Assembly: GCA_947440715.1 (NCBI GenBank) | Contig: CANETI010000096.1 | Coordinates: 1-8,401 of the forward strand | Reading direction: 5' to 3' | Length of the DNA stretch: 8,401 bases | Origin: Planctomycetota bacterium | GTDB taxonomy: Bacteria > Planctomycetota > UBA11346 | Shown: positions 1 to 6,457 of the stretch, piece by piece | Numbering within the stretch: the first letter of the stretch is position 1 | Layout of the letters: every line of letters begins with the position of its first letter | Made by a program: the position numbers and the translations under genes | The notes under the pieces: model-generated | Told to the model about the DNA's origin: nothing | The model's input: the letters and a program-made list of their open reading frames with translations, nothing else | Database searches by the model: none

Positions 1-1509
1 ATCAGCACCTTAGTGGTATCCATTTTTTACCTCATCCCACAAATGGTTGGCGCTGGCGCATTAATTAAACCGTTATTGGGCTGGGAACATTGGATGGGCG
101 TTACCGCCGTTGGTAGCGTCGTGATCGTCATTGTTTCGACCGCTGGTATGGTGTCGACCACCTGGGTGCAATTCATCAAAGGTGGTTTATTGGTGGCTTT
201 ATGCACCTTGCTGACCGGCATGATTTTAAATCGCGGTTTTGATACCACACCTGGCGATGATAAAGCCCATCGCTTTATCACGGCACCAGCCGCTGATATT
301 ATCGGAAAACCAGGTAATACGGTATTGCCCGAAGATGGCGCCTGGACAGGAAAACCTTTTGTACGCATTAAGGATAGTACCGGCACCTTGCAGATCTGGC
401 GCAAAGATGGTGATTTTTTAAGTGAAACACAAACCGTAGCAACGATCGAAGGCGTGGTCTTTAAAAATGGCAAAGCTGCCAGCGACACCAACGATCTATA
501 TCCCGTTGGTAATGTGTCGAAGCTCCCTGATGGAAAAGCTGAAACCGGAGCGCTTGGTCCGCTGGAATTCTTCCGCGTCTTTCAAGACAGCGAAATTATC
601 TTGTGGAAAAAAGACAGTGTCGACGGAACCACCATTTATTACCAAGCTCCCACCAAGGGTTCTGAAATTCTATCCGTCGGTGGCAGCCCAACTTTTTCTG
701 GACTACGTAGCGATAACTTGATGACTAAAATTGATTTCATCTCGTTAATGTTGGCGCTATTTTGCGGCACGGCTTCATTGCCACATATTCTCATTCGCTA
801 TTACACCGTGAAGGATCAAACCAGCGCACGCAAAAGCACTATTATGGGCATTGCCGCCATTGGCTTTTTCTATGTTCTGACGCTGTACTTAGGCTTAGGC
901 GCTATGACCAGTGGTGGTTTAGATCCAACCAATAGCAACATGGCGGCTCCTCTTTTAGCAAAGAGTTTTAATGAAATACTTTTTGCGGTAATTTGTGCCG
1001 TAGCTTTCACCACCGTACTCGGAACCGTCAGCGGACTTATTATGGCTGCCAGTGGTGCCGTCGCACACGATTTAATGACCAATGTGTTAAAGATGGATCT
1101 CAGTGATGAACGACAAGTGCAATTCGCGAAATTAGCGGCCGTTGCTGTCGGCATCATTGCCATCTTACTCGGCATCGTGTTTGAAAAAATGAATGTCAAT
1201 TTCTTGGTCGGCTGGGCTTTCAATATTGCCGCGTCAGCAAACCTGCCCTCGTTGGTGATGTTGCTGTTCTGGAAGCGCACCACGAAACAAGGCATCACCG
1301 TTGCTATCTTTGTTGGGATGATCACCTCACTCGGATGGATTTTGCTCAGCGCTCAAGCGTTCAAAGACGTCTACGGTTTAAATCCTGCAGATGCGATTGT
1401 GCCTTTCAGCCAACCAGCCATTGTCAGTATTCCCCTAGGATTTTTAGCCTTGATCATCGTCTCATTAATGACGAAACGAAATGGAACCATCCGCGAACCA
1501 GCGAACTAA
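1..1509 (+). CDS. Sodium/carboxylate (acetate-type) symporter, SSS family, 5' truncated
   Basis: Inner-membrane cation:solute symporter of the SSS family, closest by eye to E. coli ActP (acetate permease). The reading frame is open from base 1 (ISTL before the GTG at 13), so the true start lies upstream and the GTG is internal. Residue numbers here count from that GTG. Shared ActP-like blocks are YLIPQMVGAGALI near the start, TTWVQFIKGGLL (49-60), FCGTASLPHILIRYYTV (250-266), ARKS (272-275), SGAVAHDL (347-354) and FEKMNVNFLVGWAFNIAAS (380-398). Several hydrophobic helices follow the insertion. Between the WVQ helix and the next helix is a soluble stretch of about 160 residues (about 77-236), where ActP has about 40; it is probably periplasmic. 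The C-terminus stops soon after the last helix, shorter than ActP. The malic enzyme follows 109 bases on. Family assignment is firm; acetate as substrate is inferred, and pyruvate, propionate or another short acid is possible. Confidence 0.9.
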   Translation: MSTLVVSIFYLIPQMVGAGALIKPLLGWEHWMGVTAVGSVVIVIVSTAGMVSTTWVQFIKGGLLVALCTLLTGMILNRGFDTTPGDDKAHRFITAPAADIIGKPGNTVLPEDGAWTGKPFVRIKDSTGTLQIWRKDGDFLSETQTVATIEGVVFKNGKAASDTNDLYPVGNVSKLPDGKAETGALGPLEFFRVFQDSEIILWKKDSVDGTTIYYQAPTKGSEILSVGGSPTFSGLRSDNLMTKIDFISLMLALFCGTASLPHILIRYYTVKDQTSARKSTIMGIAAIGFFYVLTLYLGLGAMTSGGLDPTNSNMAAPLLAKSFNEILFAVICAVAFTTVLGTVSGLIMAASGAVAHDLMTNVLKMDLSDERQVQFAKLAAVAVGIIAILLGIVFEKMNVNFLVGWAFNIAASANLPSLVMLLFWKRTTKQGITVAIFVGMITSLGWILLSAQAFKDVYGLNPADAIVPFSQPAIVSIPLGFLALIIVSLMTKRNGTIREPAN

Positions 1510-1527
1510 GTTTCGCGCGAAGAAATT

Positions 1528-1566
1528 TCGACGCCTAACTCGGTAATAAGCCGCGCTAGGCGTCGA
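1528..1566 (+). terminator. Strong hairpin between symporter and malic enzyme genes (terminator or leader structure)
   Basis: A perfect 10-bp inverted repeat, tcgacgccta (1528-1537) with taggcgtcga (1557-1566), encloses 19 bases that hold a second small stem (cgg 1541-1543 with ccg 1551-1553). It starts 18 bases after the symporter stop. No T-run follows, so a classical intrinsic terminator is not proven. A 10-bp palindrome, ttcgcgcgaa (1512-1521), lies just before it. The right arm can also pair with a downstream segment, so the structure may be regulatory instead. Confidence 0.45.
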
Positions 1567-1604
1567 CCTTGTGATTAGCTACCGTATCGCCTAGGCTCTA
1601 TCCC

Positions 1605-1609
1605 AGGAG
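1605..1609 (+). promoter_or_regulatory. Ribosome binding site of the malic enzyme
   Basis: AGGAG lies 9 bases before the ATG at 1619 and fixes that start. The preceding ctct (1596-1599) could pair weakly with agag (1608-1611) and partly cover it; this is only 4 bp and is noted as a possibility. Confidence 0.7.
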
Positions 1610-1618
1610 AGTGTTTCA

Positions 1619-2953
1619 ATGGATCACAAACGCCCACGTTTTCCCGATCAAGATATTGTTTTAGTCGTGCGTAATCCGCACCGTGCCGGCTCCTTAGGAA
1701 AATTATTGAGCGTGATTGGTGATGTTGGTGCATTGGTCGGTGATCTGACCACTCGCTCTGTTTCACCGTATCACAGCATTCGTGAAATTACCGTCTCGGT
1801 TTATGACGATGATCATTTGGTTCAGGTATTAAGTGCGATTCGCGCACAAACCCAAGCCGAAGTTCTCGAAACCTGCGACTTAGTTATCGCCCGCCATCAA
1901 GGCGGAAAAATTCACTGCGGACGTAAACAGGACATTAAATTACTGTCTGATCTACGCTATATTTACACCCCAGGCGTTGCCCGCGTTTGTCGCGCCATTC
2001 AACGCGATCCGTTGAAAGCATTAGAATTAACCGGCATTGGTAACAGCGTCGGCATTTTCACCAACGGTACGCGTGTACTTGGCTTAGGCGATATCGGCCC
2101 GCTTGCTGGCATGCCCGTAATGGAAGGCAAAGCGGTTATTTATGACCAATTCGTTGGGATCAGCGCCGTGCCGATCTTGGTCGACACCAAAGACCCAAGC
2201 GAATTCATCGACACCGTCGTGCGCGTCGCGCCCACGTTTGGCGGTATTCATTTAGAAGACATCCGCATGCCGGATTGTTTCCGCATCGAAGATGAATTAA
2301 TTCGCCGCTTAGATAAACCCGTCATGCATGACGACCAACATGGCACTGCCACGGTCTTGTTAGCTGCGGTGCTGAGCGCACTGCGCCATACCAATCGCGA
2401 TGGTCGCCGCGATATGATCTGCGCACAAATCGGTTTAGGCGCAGCCGGTTTCGGCATCGCAAAATTATTACTCAGCGCGGGCTTCAAAGTCATCGGTGTT
2501 GATCGCAACGAACAAGCCTGTGCGCGCATGGAAAATGTCGGTGGCGATATTGCGTCCTTAGAAGACGCCATGGCCAACGCCGACATCGTCATCGCGACGA
2601 CGGGTGTCGTCGGTTTAATTAAACCTGAAATGATTCGTAAGGGGCAAATTATTTTATCCCTGTCGAATCCAATTCCCGAAATATTCCCCGAAGAAGCCTT
2701 AGATGCAGGTGCCGCCTACGCCGCTGACGGCAAGAGCGTCAATAATGCCTTGGCCTATCCCGGTTTATTCCGCGCCGCTTTAGATGGCCGCCGCAAAGCA
2801 ATCACGCCAGCCATGAAAATTGCCGCCGCACGTGCAATTAGCGCACTCGCTGGTCCAGATGAATTAGTTCCAAGCCCGTTGCATCCCGACGTTCACAGCG
2901 CAGTTATTGCTGCGGCAACCGAAGCGTTCAAAAAAGAAGACGCTAAGAAATAA
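1619..2953 (+). CDS. NAD(P)-dependent malic enzyme with N-terminal ACT domain
   Basis: Cytoplasmic malic enzyme: oxidative decarboxylation of malate to pyruvate and CO2 with NAD(P)+ and a divalent metal. It has 444 residues and looks complete. Residues about 12-85 form an ACT-type regulatory domain (DIVLVVRNPHRAGSLGKLLSVIG opening, then SIREITVSV). The catalytic core follows. YTPGVARV (116-123) carries the catalytic Tyr116, and MEGKA (168-172) carries the catalytic Lys171. Metal ligands are expected at HLED (Glu213, Asp214) and HDDQHGT (Asp238, Asp239). The nucleotide-binding fold shows GLGAAGFG (272-279), with VIGVD ending in Asp295; an acidic residue there usually favours NAD over NADP. SLSNPIPEI (347-355) and NNALAYPGLF (375-384) are conserved late motifs. 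The start is ATG with a good AGGAG. The ACT domain suggests allosteric control by a small ligand, which the sequence does not identify. With the upstream carboxylate symporter, a role in growth on short acids and pyruvate supply is inferred. A symbol such as maeA or maeB is withheld because cofactor choice is uncertain. Confidence 0.95.
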   Translation: MDHKRPRFPDQDIVLVVRNPHRAGSLGKLLSVIGDVGALVGDLTTRSVSPYHSIREITVSVYDDDHLVQVLSAIRAQTQAEVLETCDLVIARHQGGKIHCGRKQDIKLLSDLRYIYTPGVARVCRAIQRDPLKALELTGIGNSVGIFTNGTRVLGLGDIGPLAGMPVMEGKAVIYDQFVGISAVPILVDTKDPSEFIDTVVRVAPTFGGIHLEDIRMPDCFRIEDELIRRLDKPVMHDDQHGTATVLLAAVLSALRHTNRDGRRDMICAQIGLGAAGFGIAKLLLSAGFKVIGVDRNEQACARMENVGGDIASLEDAMANADIVIATTGVVGLIKPEMIRKGQIILSLSNPIPEIFPEEALDAGAAYAADGKSVNNALAYPGLFRAALDGRRKAITPAMKIAAARAISALAGPDELVPSPLHPDVHSAVIAAATEAFKKEDAKK

Positions 2954-2964
2954 CGTGATAGATA

Positions 2965-2997
2965 TTGTTACGCTGAGCGCAAGCGCAGGCGTAACAA
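2965..2997. terminator. Possible bidirectional terminator between convergent genes
   Basis: A perfect 9-bp inverted repeat, ttgttacgc (2965-2973) with gcgtaacaa (2989-2997), encloses gcgcaagcgc (2977-2986), which can form a second 3-bp stem with a 4-base loop. It begins 12 bases after the malic enzyme stop. It also overlaps the last codons and stop of the leftward surface protein gene, whose repeated Arg-Leu codons supply part of the right arm. No clear T-run follows on either strand, so termination may be Rho-assisted or the hairpin may only protect the 3' ends. Confidence 0.5.
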
Positions 2998-4941
2998 CAA
3001 GAATAAGCTCATAAACATCGCTGCTAAACCAGATCCTAACCCGCAGCCGCCACCGCCGCTGTTTGTTCCACTGCCGCCAGTGCCACCACTACCAGCGACA
3101 GCCGTCATCGTCTGCGTCAAAGTAGGCGAGATGCTCGATTGATGGGTCGGCGAGCCATTATACGTGGCCTTTATGACATGTGCGCCAGCACCCAAAGCGC
3201 TGGTAGTAAAGGTTGCGCTACCAGCCGCCACAGTGCCTGTCCCTAACGCCGCAGCGCCATCATAAAAAGTAACGGTGCCTGTTGGCGTACTTCCTGTGAC
3301 GACTGCCATAAAGGTAATTGCTGCGCCAGCACTCGCCGGATTGATTGAGGACGTCACCACGGTCGAAGTCGTGGTTCCAGTCATGGTGTAGACCTCGGTG
3401 TCCTCACTGCCATTAAATGGCGTCGCGGTCTGATAGACCGCTTTAAAGGTATAGGCACCTGCAACCAACACCGACGTGGTTAATTGCGCGCTCGCACTAC
3501 CGTTTAAAGTGACGGTTCCTAACGAATTAGCGCCGTTAAAAAAATCCACTGATCCAGCAGCCGTTCCCGCTGTAGCGGTCACTTGCGCGGTCAAAGTCGC
3601 CGTCGCACCAACGGGAGTTACGGTGAGCACCGTGGTCGTATTCGTTCCAATAACCGTATGGGTCACCAACGCTGACTGACTACGCGCACGACTCGTTGAC
3701 CCATCATAAACCGCCGTCAGTTGACGCGTCCCTGGCAAGAGCGCACTCGTCACAAGATCTGCGAACCCCGTAGCTACATTAATGGTGGCATCCCCTATTT
3801 TGCTAAAACCATCATAAAATGAAACGTTTCCCACAGGAATGCCCGTCAGTGAGCTAACCGTCGCTCTTAATGTGACGCTGACACCAACATTAGTCGCCGT
3901 CGTTGGCGATAACACAATACTCGTTCCTGTGGTGGGCACCCGACGAATGGTCAGGTCGTTATTATTACTGCCACCGACGCGACATAATTGATAGGCGACC
4001 GTTTCAATCAAAGGAAGATCTTGAATAAGCCAGGTCCCCATCACTGCACCCAGCTGCACGATGTCAGTGCCATCATTATCAACTATAACATAATCGGTAT
4101 TCAGGTTTAATCCGGTTAATGCTCCAGGTAATGTTCCCAGGTGATTTATAATAAAATTAGCACCACCAAAATTACAGGTGCCCTGTACCACTAATTTATC
4201 CGTCTCATTTGTCCCAAGATTAAGGATCACGGCGTCCGTACTAGAAAGTTCCACATTTCCCGTACTGGTCAGCGTTCCAATTGCCGTTGCGCCGCCGTTG
4301 CCTGGACTAATGGCCGCTTGTGGCGTCAACAAAGATTGAATACCACCAACCGTGCCTGTGCCCGATAAGTATCCATTCCCGAGTTGAATGGAATTCGGCA
4401 TAATACTGCGAACTTCCAGCGTTCCACGGTCCACTCGGAACTCACCCGTATTAGTCGGATTTTGCGTTATCACGAGTTTTCCTAATCCATCCTTCGTTAT
4501 TCCACCCGACCCACTCATGATTCCGCTCACGGTCAACGTCGAAGTTAATTCCTGGACAGTTATGAGTTGCGTTGCGTTAACCATCAGTGGCAACGAAACC
4601 GTTGCACTGGCATTCGTACCGGTCAGTGACAAACCACCTTGCAAATTAATACTATTTCCACCCAAGGAATAACCAGTTCCGTCGATTACTATTGGCCCAA
4701 AAACAGTACCGGCAGTTATATTATTGGTGTTATTTTTCTGCGCCCCTGCCACAGGAAACGTCAGCGGAGCCCCACTGCTAGGCACCGTTAAGCCGCTCCA
4801 GTTAAGCGTAAGATTCCATTCCGGATGTCCTGTATTCCCACCTGTCCAAGTCTCTGCCTGAGCAAATGTCGCGCTGCCTATTAAACATATAAATACCGCA
4901 AGGCGCTGTAGGGTCGTAAACTTGGTTAGCGTCGTAAACAC
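2968..4941 (-). CDS. Secreted surface protein: beta-strand repeat region, three Ig-like domains, C-terminal sorting signal
   Basis: A 657-residue exported protein, probably displayed on the cell surface; ligand unknown. Residues 1-29 are a Sec signal peptide (hydrophobic LAVFICLIGSATFAQA, cleavage after Ala29). Residues about 30-335 are Gly/Asn/Thr-rich beta structure. Residues 138-178 match the autotransporter-associated beta-strand repeat pattern (GSGGITKDGLGKLVITQNP, then GEFRVDRGTLEV). Three Ig-like repeats follow (about 338-431, 432-522 and 523-614), each with a G-x-V-x-F-(Y/F)-(D/N)-G core. A Gly/Ser linker leads to GGGG (629-632), Cys633, a hydrophobic segment (about 634-650) and the tail RLRLRSA. 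There is no beta-barrel translocator, so it is not a classical autotransporter. The start is GTG at 4941: an in-frame stop lies just upstream, AGGAAG is well placed, and no ATG follows before the mature domain. It is 211 bases downstream of the DUF1552 gene in the same direction, so it may be separately transcribed. Adhesion or polymer binding is a guess. Confidence 0.88.
   Translation of the reverse strand: MFTTLTKFTTLQRLAVFICLIGSATFAQAETWTGGNTGHPEWNLTLNWSGLTVPSSGAPLTFPVAGAQKNNTNNITAGTVFGPIVIDGTGYSLGGNSINLQGGLSLTGTNASATVSLPLMVNATQLITVQELTSTLTVSGIMSGSGGITKDGLGKLVITQNPTNTGEFRVDRGTLEVRSIMPNSIQLGNGYLSGTGTVGGIQSLLTPQAAISPGNGGATAIGTLTSTGNVELSSTDAVILNLGTNETDKLVVQGTCNFGGANFIINHLGTLPGALTGLNLNTDYVIVDNDGTDIVQLGAVMGTWLIQDLPLIETVAYQLCRVGGSNNNDLTIRRVPTTGTSIVLSPTTATNVGVSVTLRATVSSLTGIPVGNVSFYDGFSKIGDATINVATGFADLVTSALLPGTRQLTAVYDGSTSRARSQSALVTHTVIGTNTTTVLTVTPVGATATLTAQVTATAGTAAGSVDFFNGANSLGTVTLNGSASAQLTTSVLVAGAYTFKAVYQTATPFNGSEDTEVYTMTGTTTSTVVTSSINPASAGAAITFMAVVTGSTPTGTVTFYDGAAALGTGTVAAGSATFTTSALGAGAHVIKATYNGSPTHQSSISPTLTQTMTAVAGSGGTGGSGTNSGGGGCGLGSGLAAMFMSLFLLLRLRLRSA
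2971..3057 (-). other. C-terminal sorting/anchor signal of the surface protein (Gly4-Cys, hydrophobic helix, Arg tail)
   Basis: Codons 629-657 of the surface protein encode GGGGC, a hydrophobic stretch of about 17 residues (GLGSGLAAMFMSLFLLL) and RLRLRSA. This three-part layout of motif, membrane segment and basic tail is typical of the GlyGly-CTERM (rhombosortase) and MYXO-CTERM (Cys-containing) signals. Such tails are cut by an intramembrane or CAAX-type protease and the protein may then be lipid-linked. Which class this belongs to cannot be settled by eye, and no sortase-like gene is in the window. Confidence 0.6.
3100..3930 (-). repeat. Three tandem Ig-like domain repeats (coding)
   Basis: Codons about 338-614 of the surface protein encode three units of about 91-94 residues. 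The aligned cores are GNVSFYDGFSKIG, GSVDFFNGANSLG and GTVTFYDGAAALG. Each is followed by a TSxLxxGxxxxxAxY segment (TSALLPGTRQLTAVY, TSVLVAGAYTFKAVY, TSALGAGAHVIKATY). This is the pattern of bacterial Ig-like (Big) families. The units have diverged at the protein level, so the duplication is not recent. Confidence 0.8.
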
Positions 4942-5152
4942 AGTGGCGTCTTCCTAAATTGGGGCGGGAGCATCTCTTGCCAAGGACTTGAAACAAGTCT
5001 CCTCGCGAATTTGCTCACTGACCCGTCTCAAGGTCTTTAGTCGCTTATCTGTTCCTAATTGATGTCACAACAAGTAGATACCTACAATTCACCAATTTTA
5101 AAAGTCTACCGCAATCAAGGTTTTATGATTGAGATAAAGCGTACGCCCTGGT
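4942..5152 (-). other. Gap between the DUF1552 gene and the surface protein gene
   Basis: A 211-base spacer with no convincing gene. On the minus strand a weak 6-bp hairpin (caatca 5112-5117 with tgattg 5126-5131) lies about 20 bases past the DUF1552 stop, without a T-run directly after it. The spacer should hold the surface gene promoter, but I find no confident -35/-10 pair. The spacer length argues that the surface gene is not tightly coupled to the pair upstream. Confidence 0.5.
4950..4955 (-). promoter_or_regulatory. Ribosome binding site deciding the GTG start of the surface protein
   Basis: Read on the minus strand this is AGGAAG, 8 bases before the GTG at 4941. An in-frame TAG (4954-4956) overlaps it, so no earlier start in that frame is possible. 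Confidence 0.65.
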
Positions 5153-6445
5153 TCACACCAACCCAGGTACCGTGGTGGCCGTGCTGGTACCGAAATGTTC
5201 CGTTGGAATATCCATGCGATTTAACAGCTGCACAAATAAATTCGAAAAAGGTAGATTATTTTTGGCGTCAAAAGCTAAATGTTGGCCGTGTTTGAATCCG
5301 CCACCTGCCAACAACAGCGGTAAATTGCGCCAATCATGTGCGCTGGCATTACCTAAATTTGAACCATAGAGAATCGCCGTGTTATCAAAAACCGTTTTAT
5401 TTCCTTCTTGTACTTGTTTAAGTTTATTCATGAAATCGTTAAGTGCGCTGAATTCTTCGGCTTCGATTAATCCTAACTCAGCTATTTTACTTTCGTCTTG
5501 CCCATGGTGCGACAAATTATGCCAGTCTTGCGTGACACCTGGGACGATCGGTATTTGGTTCATCCCACCAATACGATAGGTAATTATGCGAGTGGAATCC
5601 GTTTGTAAGGCCAGCACGATCATCTCGTTCATCAGTCGAATGCGCGCAATCGCGTCTCTTTTCTCGGTAATATCTTTCGGCTGACTCCCTTCGACTTTTG
5701 GTTTGGGCTTTTGCACCCATTCCTGTGCTTGCGTCAGTCGCAATTCTAATTCACGCACCGAGGTCAAGTACTGATCCAACTTTGCTTGATCGTGGTGACC
5801 TAATGACGCATTGAGTTTTTGGGCTTCACCACCAACGGTATCGAGGACACTGCGGCCGCGCTGCAAGCCACGCATATTGGCTTTTACTTCACTTGGTGAG
5901 CCATCGATAAATAATTGGGCAAACAATCGCGCTGGCGAACTTTCGCCTGGGATTTGAACGCCGCCTGCTGTCCACGACATCGATTCGCTGCTGTTGGATA
6001 CGGCTAAATAAGGTACCCGGGTTAAATGACCAATGCGTTCAGCCATCAGCTGATCAACTGAAATCGTGTTACGAAATCCAGCCAAGCCTGGGTGTTTGGC
6101 CGCGGTTAGCCAAGTCATCTCACTCGTATGTCCATTCGCCCCATTTTGCTCTTGATGGGCCATGCCGGAAAAAACCGTTAAATCCGCAATGTGTGGTTTT
6201 AATATTTCTAAATACCGTGTGAGTTTATAATCCCGACCTGCGGCTTCTGGAATAAAGAATGGCTTATGAAAACCCAATCCAGCGCACATTGCCACAAAGC
6301 GTTTGGGCGCTCCCGCATTTGCCGGTTCTTTGGCAAATGCTGGCACCATGGCCGATAACCAAGGAATACTTAATGCGACCCCAGCGCCTTTAAGCAAGGT
6401 ACGGCGCGATAATTGATGGCGACTAAGAACGTTGACTGATTTCAT
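5153..6445 (-). CDS. DUF1552 domain protein, Tat-exported
   Basis: A 430-residue protein recognised as DUF1552, a family without established biochemical function and apparently related to the DUF1501 / alkaline phosphatase-like fold. The N-terminus has a twin-arginine signal, SRRTLLKG (13-20), then a hydrophobic stretch and a likely cleavage after AFA (36-38). Tat export implies it folds, perhaps with a cofactor or metal, before crossing to the periplasm. Family-like blocks are PKRFVAMCAGLGFHKPFFIP (47-66), SGMAHQEQNGANGHTSEMTWLT (93-114), SVDQLMAERIG (129-139), HNLSHHGQD (309-317) and LYGSNLGNASAHDWRNLPLLLAGG (359-382). The His/Asp-rich motifs are plausible metal ligands, but this is not proven. 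The C-terminus ends FGTSTATTVPGLV, as usual for the family. The start is ATG with GGAG 5 bases upstream. It lies 12 bases after the DUF1592 gene, so the two are almost certainly cotranscribed. A joint oxidative or hydrolytic role on an external substrate is inferred only. Confidence 0.9.
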   Translation of the reverse strand: MKSVNVLSRHQLSRRTLLKGAGVALSIPWLSAMVPAFAKEPANAGAPKRFVAMCAGLGFHKPFFIPEAAGRDYKLTRYLEILKPHIADLTVFSGMAHQEQNGANGHTSEMTWLTAAKHPGLAGFRNTISVDQLMAERIGHLTRVPYLAVSNSSESMSWTAGGVQIPGESSPARLFAQLFIDGSPSEVKANMRGLQRGRSVLDTVGGEAQKLNASLGHHDQAKLDQYLTSVRELELRLTQAQEWVQKPKPKVEGSQPKDITEKRDAIARIRLMNEMIVLALQTDSTRIITYRIGGMNQIPIVPGVTQDWHNLSHHGQDESKIAELGLIEAEEFSALNDFMNKLKQVQEGNKTVFDNTAILYGSNLGNASAHDWRNLPLLLAGGGFKHGQHLAFDAKNNLPFSNLFVQLLNRMDIPTEHFGTSTATTVPGLV

Positions 6446-6450
6446 CTGTA

Positions 6451-6454
6451 CTCC
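6451..6454 (-). promoter_or_regulatory. Ribosome binding site of the DUF1552 gene
   Basis: Read on the minus strand this is GGAG, 5 bases before the ATG at 6445 and within the 12-base gap after the upstream stop. The close spacing supports translation from a shared transcript. Confidence 0.6.
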
Positions 6455-6457
6455 GTT

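Noticed and set aside
27..491. Leftward 154-codon frame opposite the symporter gene
   Set aside because: It is antisense to conserved symporter codons, has no recognisable domain and no start signal, so it is a shadow.
1569..1597. Promoter-like pair TTGTGA (1569-1574) and TAGGCT (1592-1597) with 17-base spacing
   Set aside because: The -10 matches only three of six consensus bases, and transcription would start almost at the ribosome binding site. It remains possible and would weaken the leader-switch idea.
3476..3679. Rightward open frame inside the surface protein gene
   Set aside because: Its Val/Ala/Thr-rich product mirrors the repetitive Thr/Val/Ala codons of the true gene on the other strand; it has no start signal.
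4802..4996. A leftward 64-codon frame with a TTG start overlapping the surface protein signal peptide
   Set aside because: It overlaps a well-supported gene out of frame. The AGGAG before it is only about 2 bases from the TTG, too close for normal initiation.
5051..5070. Weak minus-strand promoter for the surface gene (TTGTGA followed about 15-16 bases later by GATAAG)
   Set aside because: Both boxes are partial matches and the spacing is short; not strong enough to list as a feature.
5059..5295. A rightward 78-codon open frame starting in the 4942-5152 spacer
   Set aside because: More than half of it lies antisense to the 3' end of the DUF1552 gene, it has no ribosome binding site, and its product resembles no family I know.
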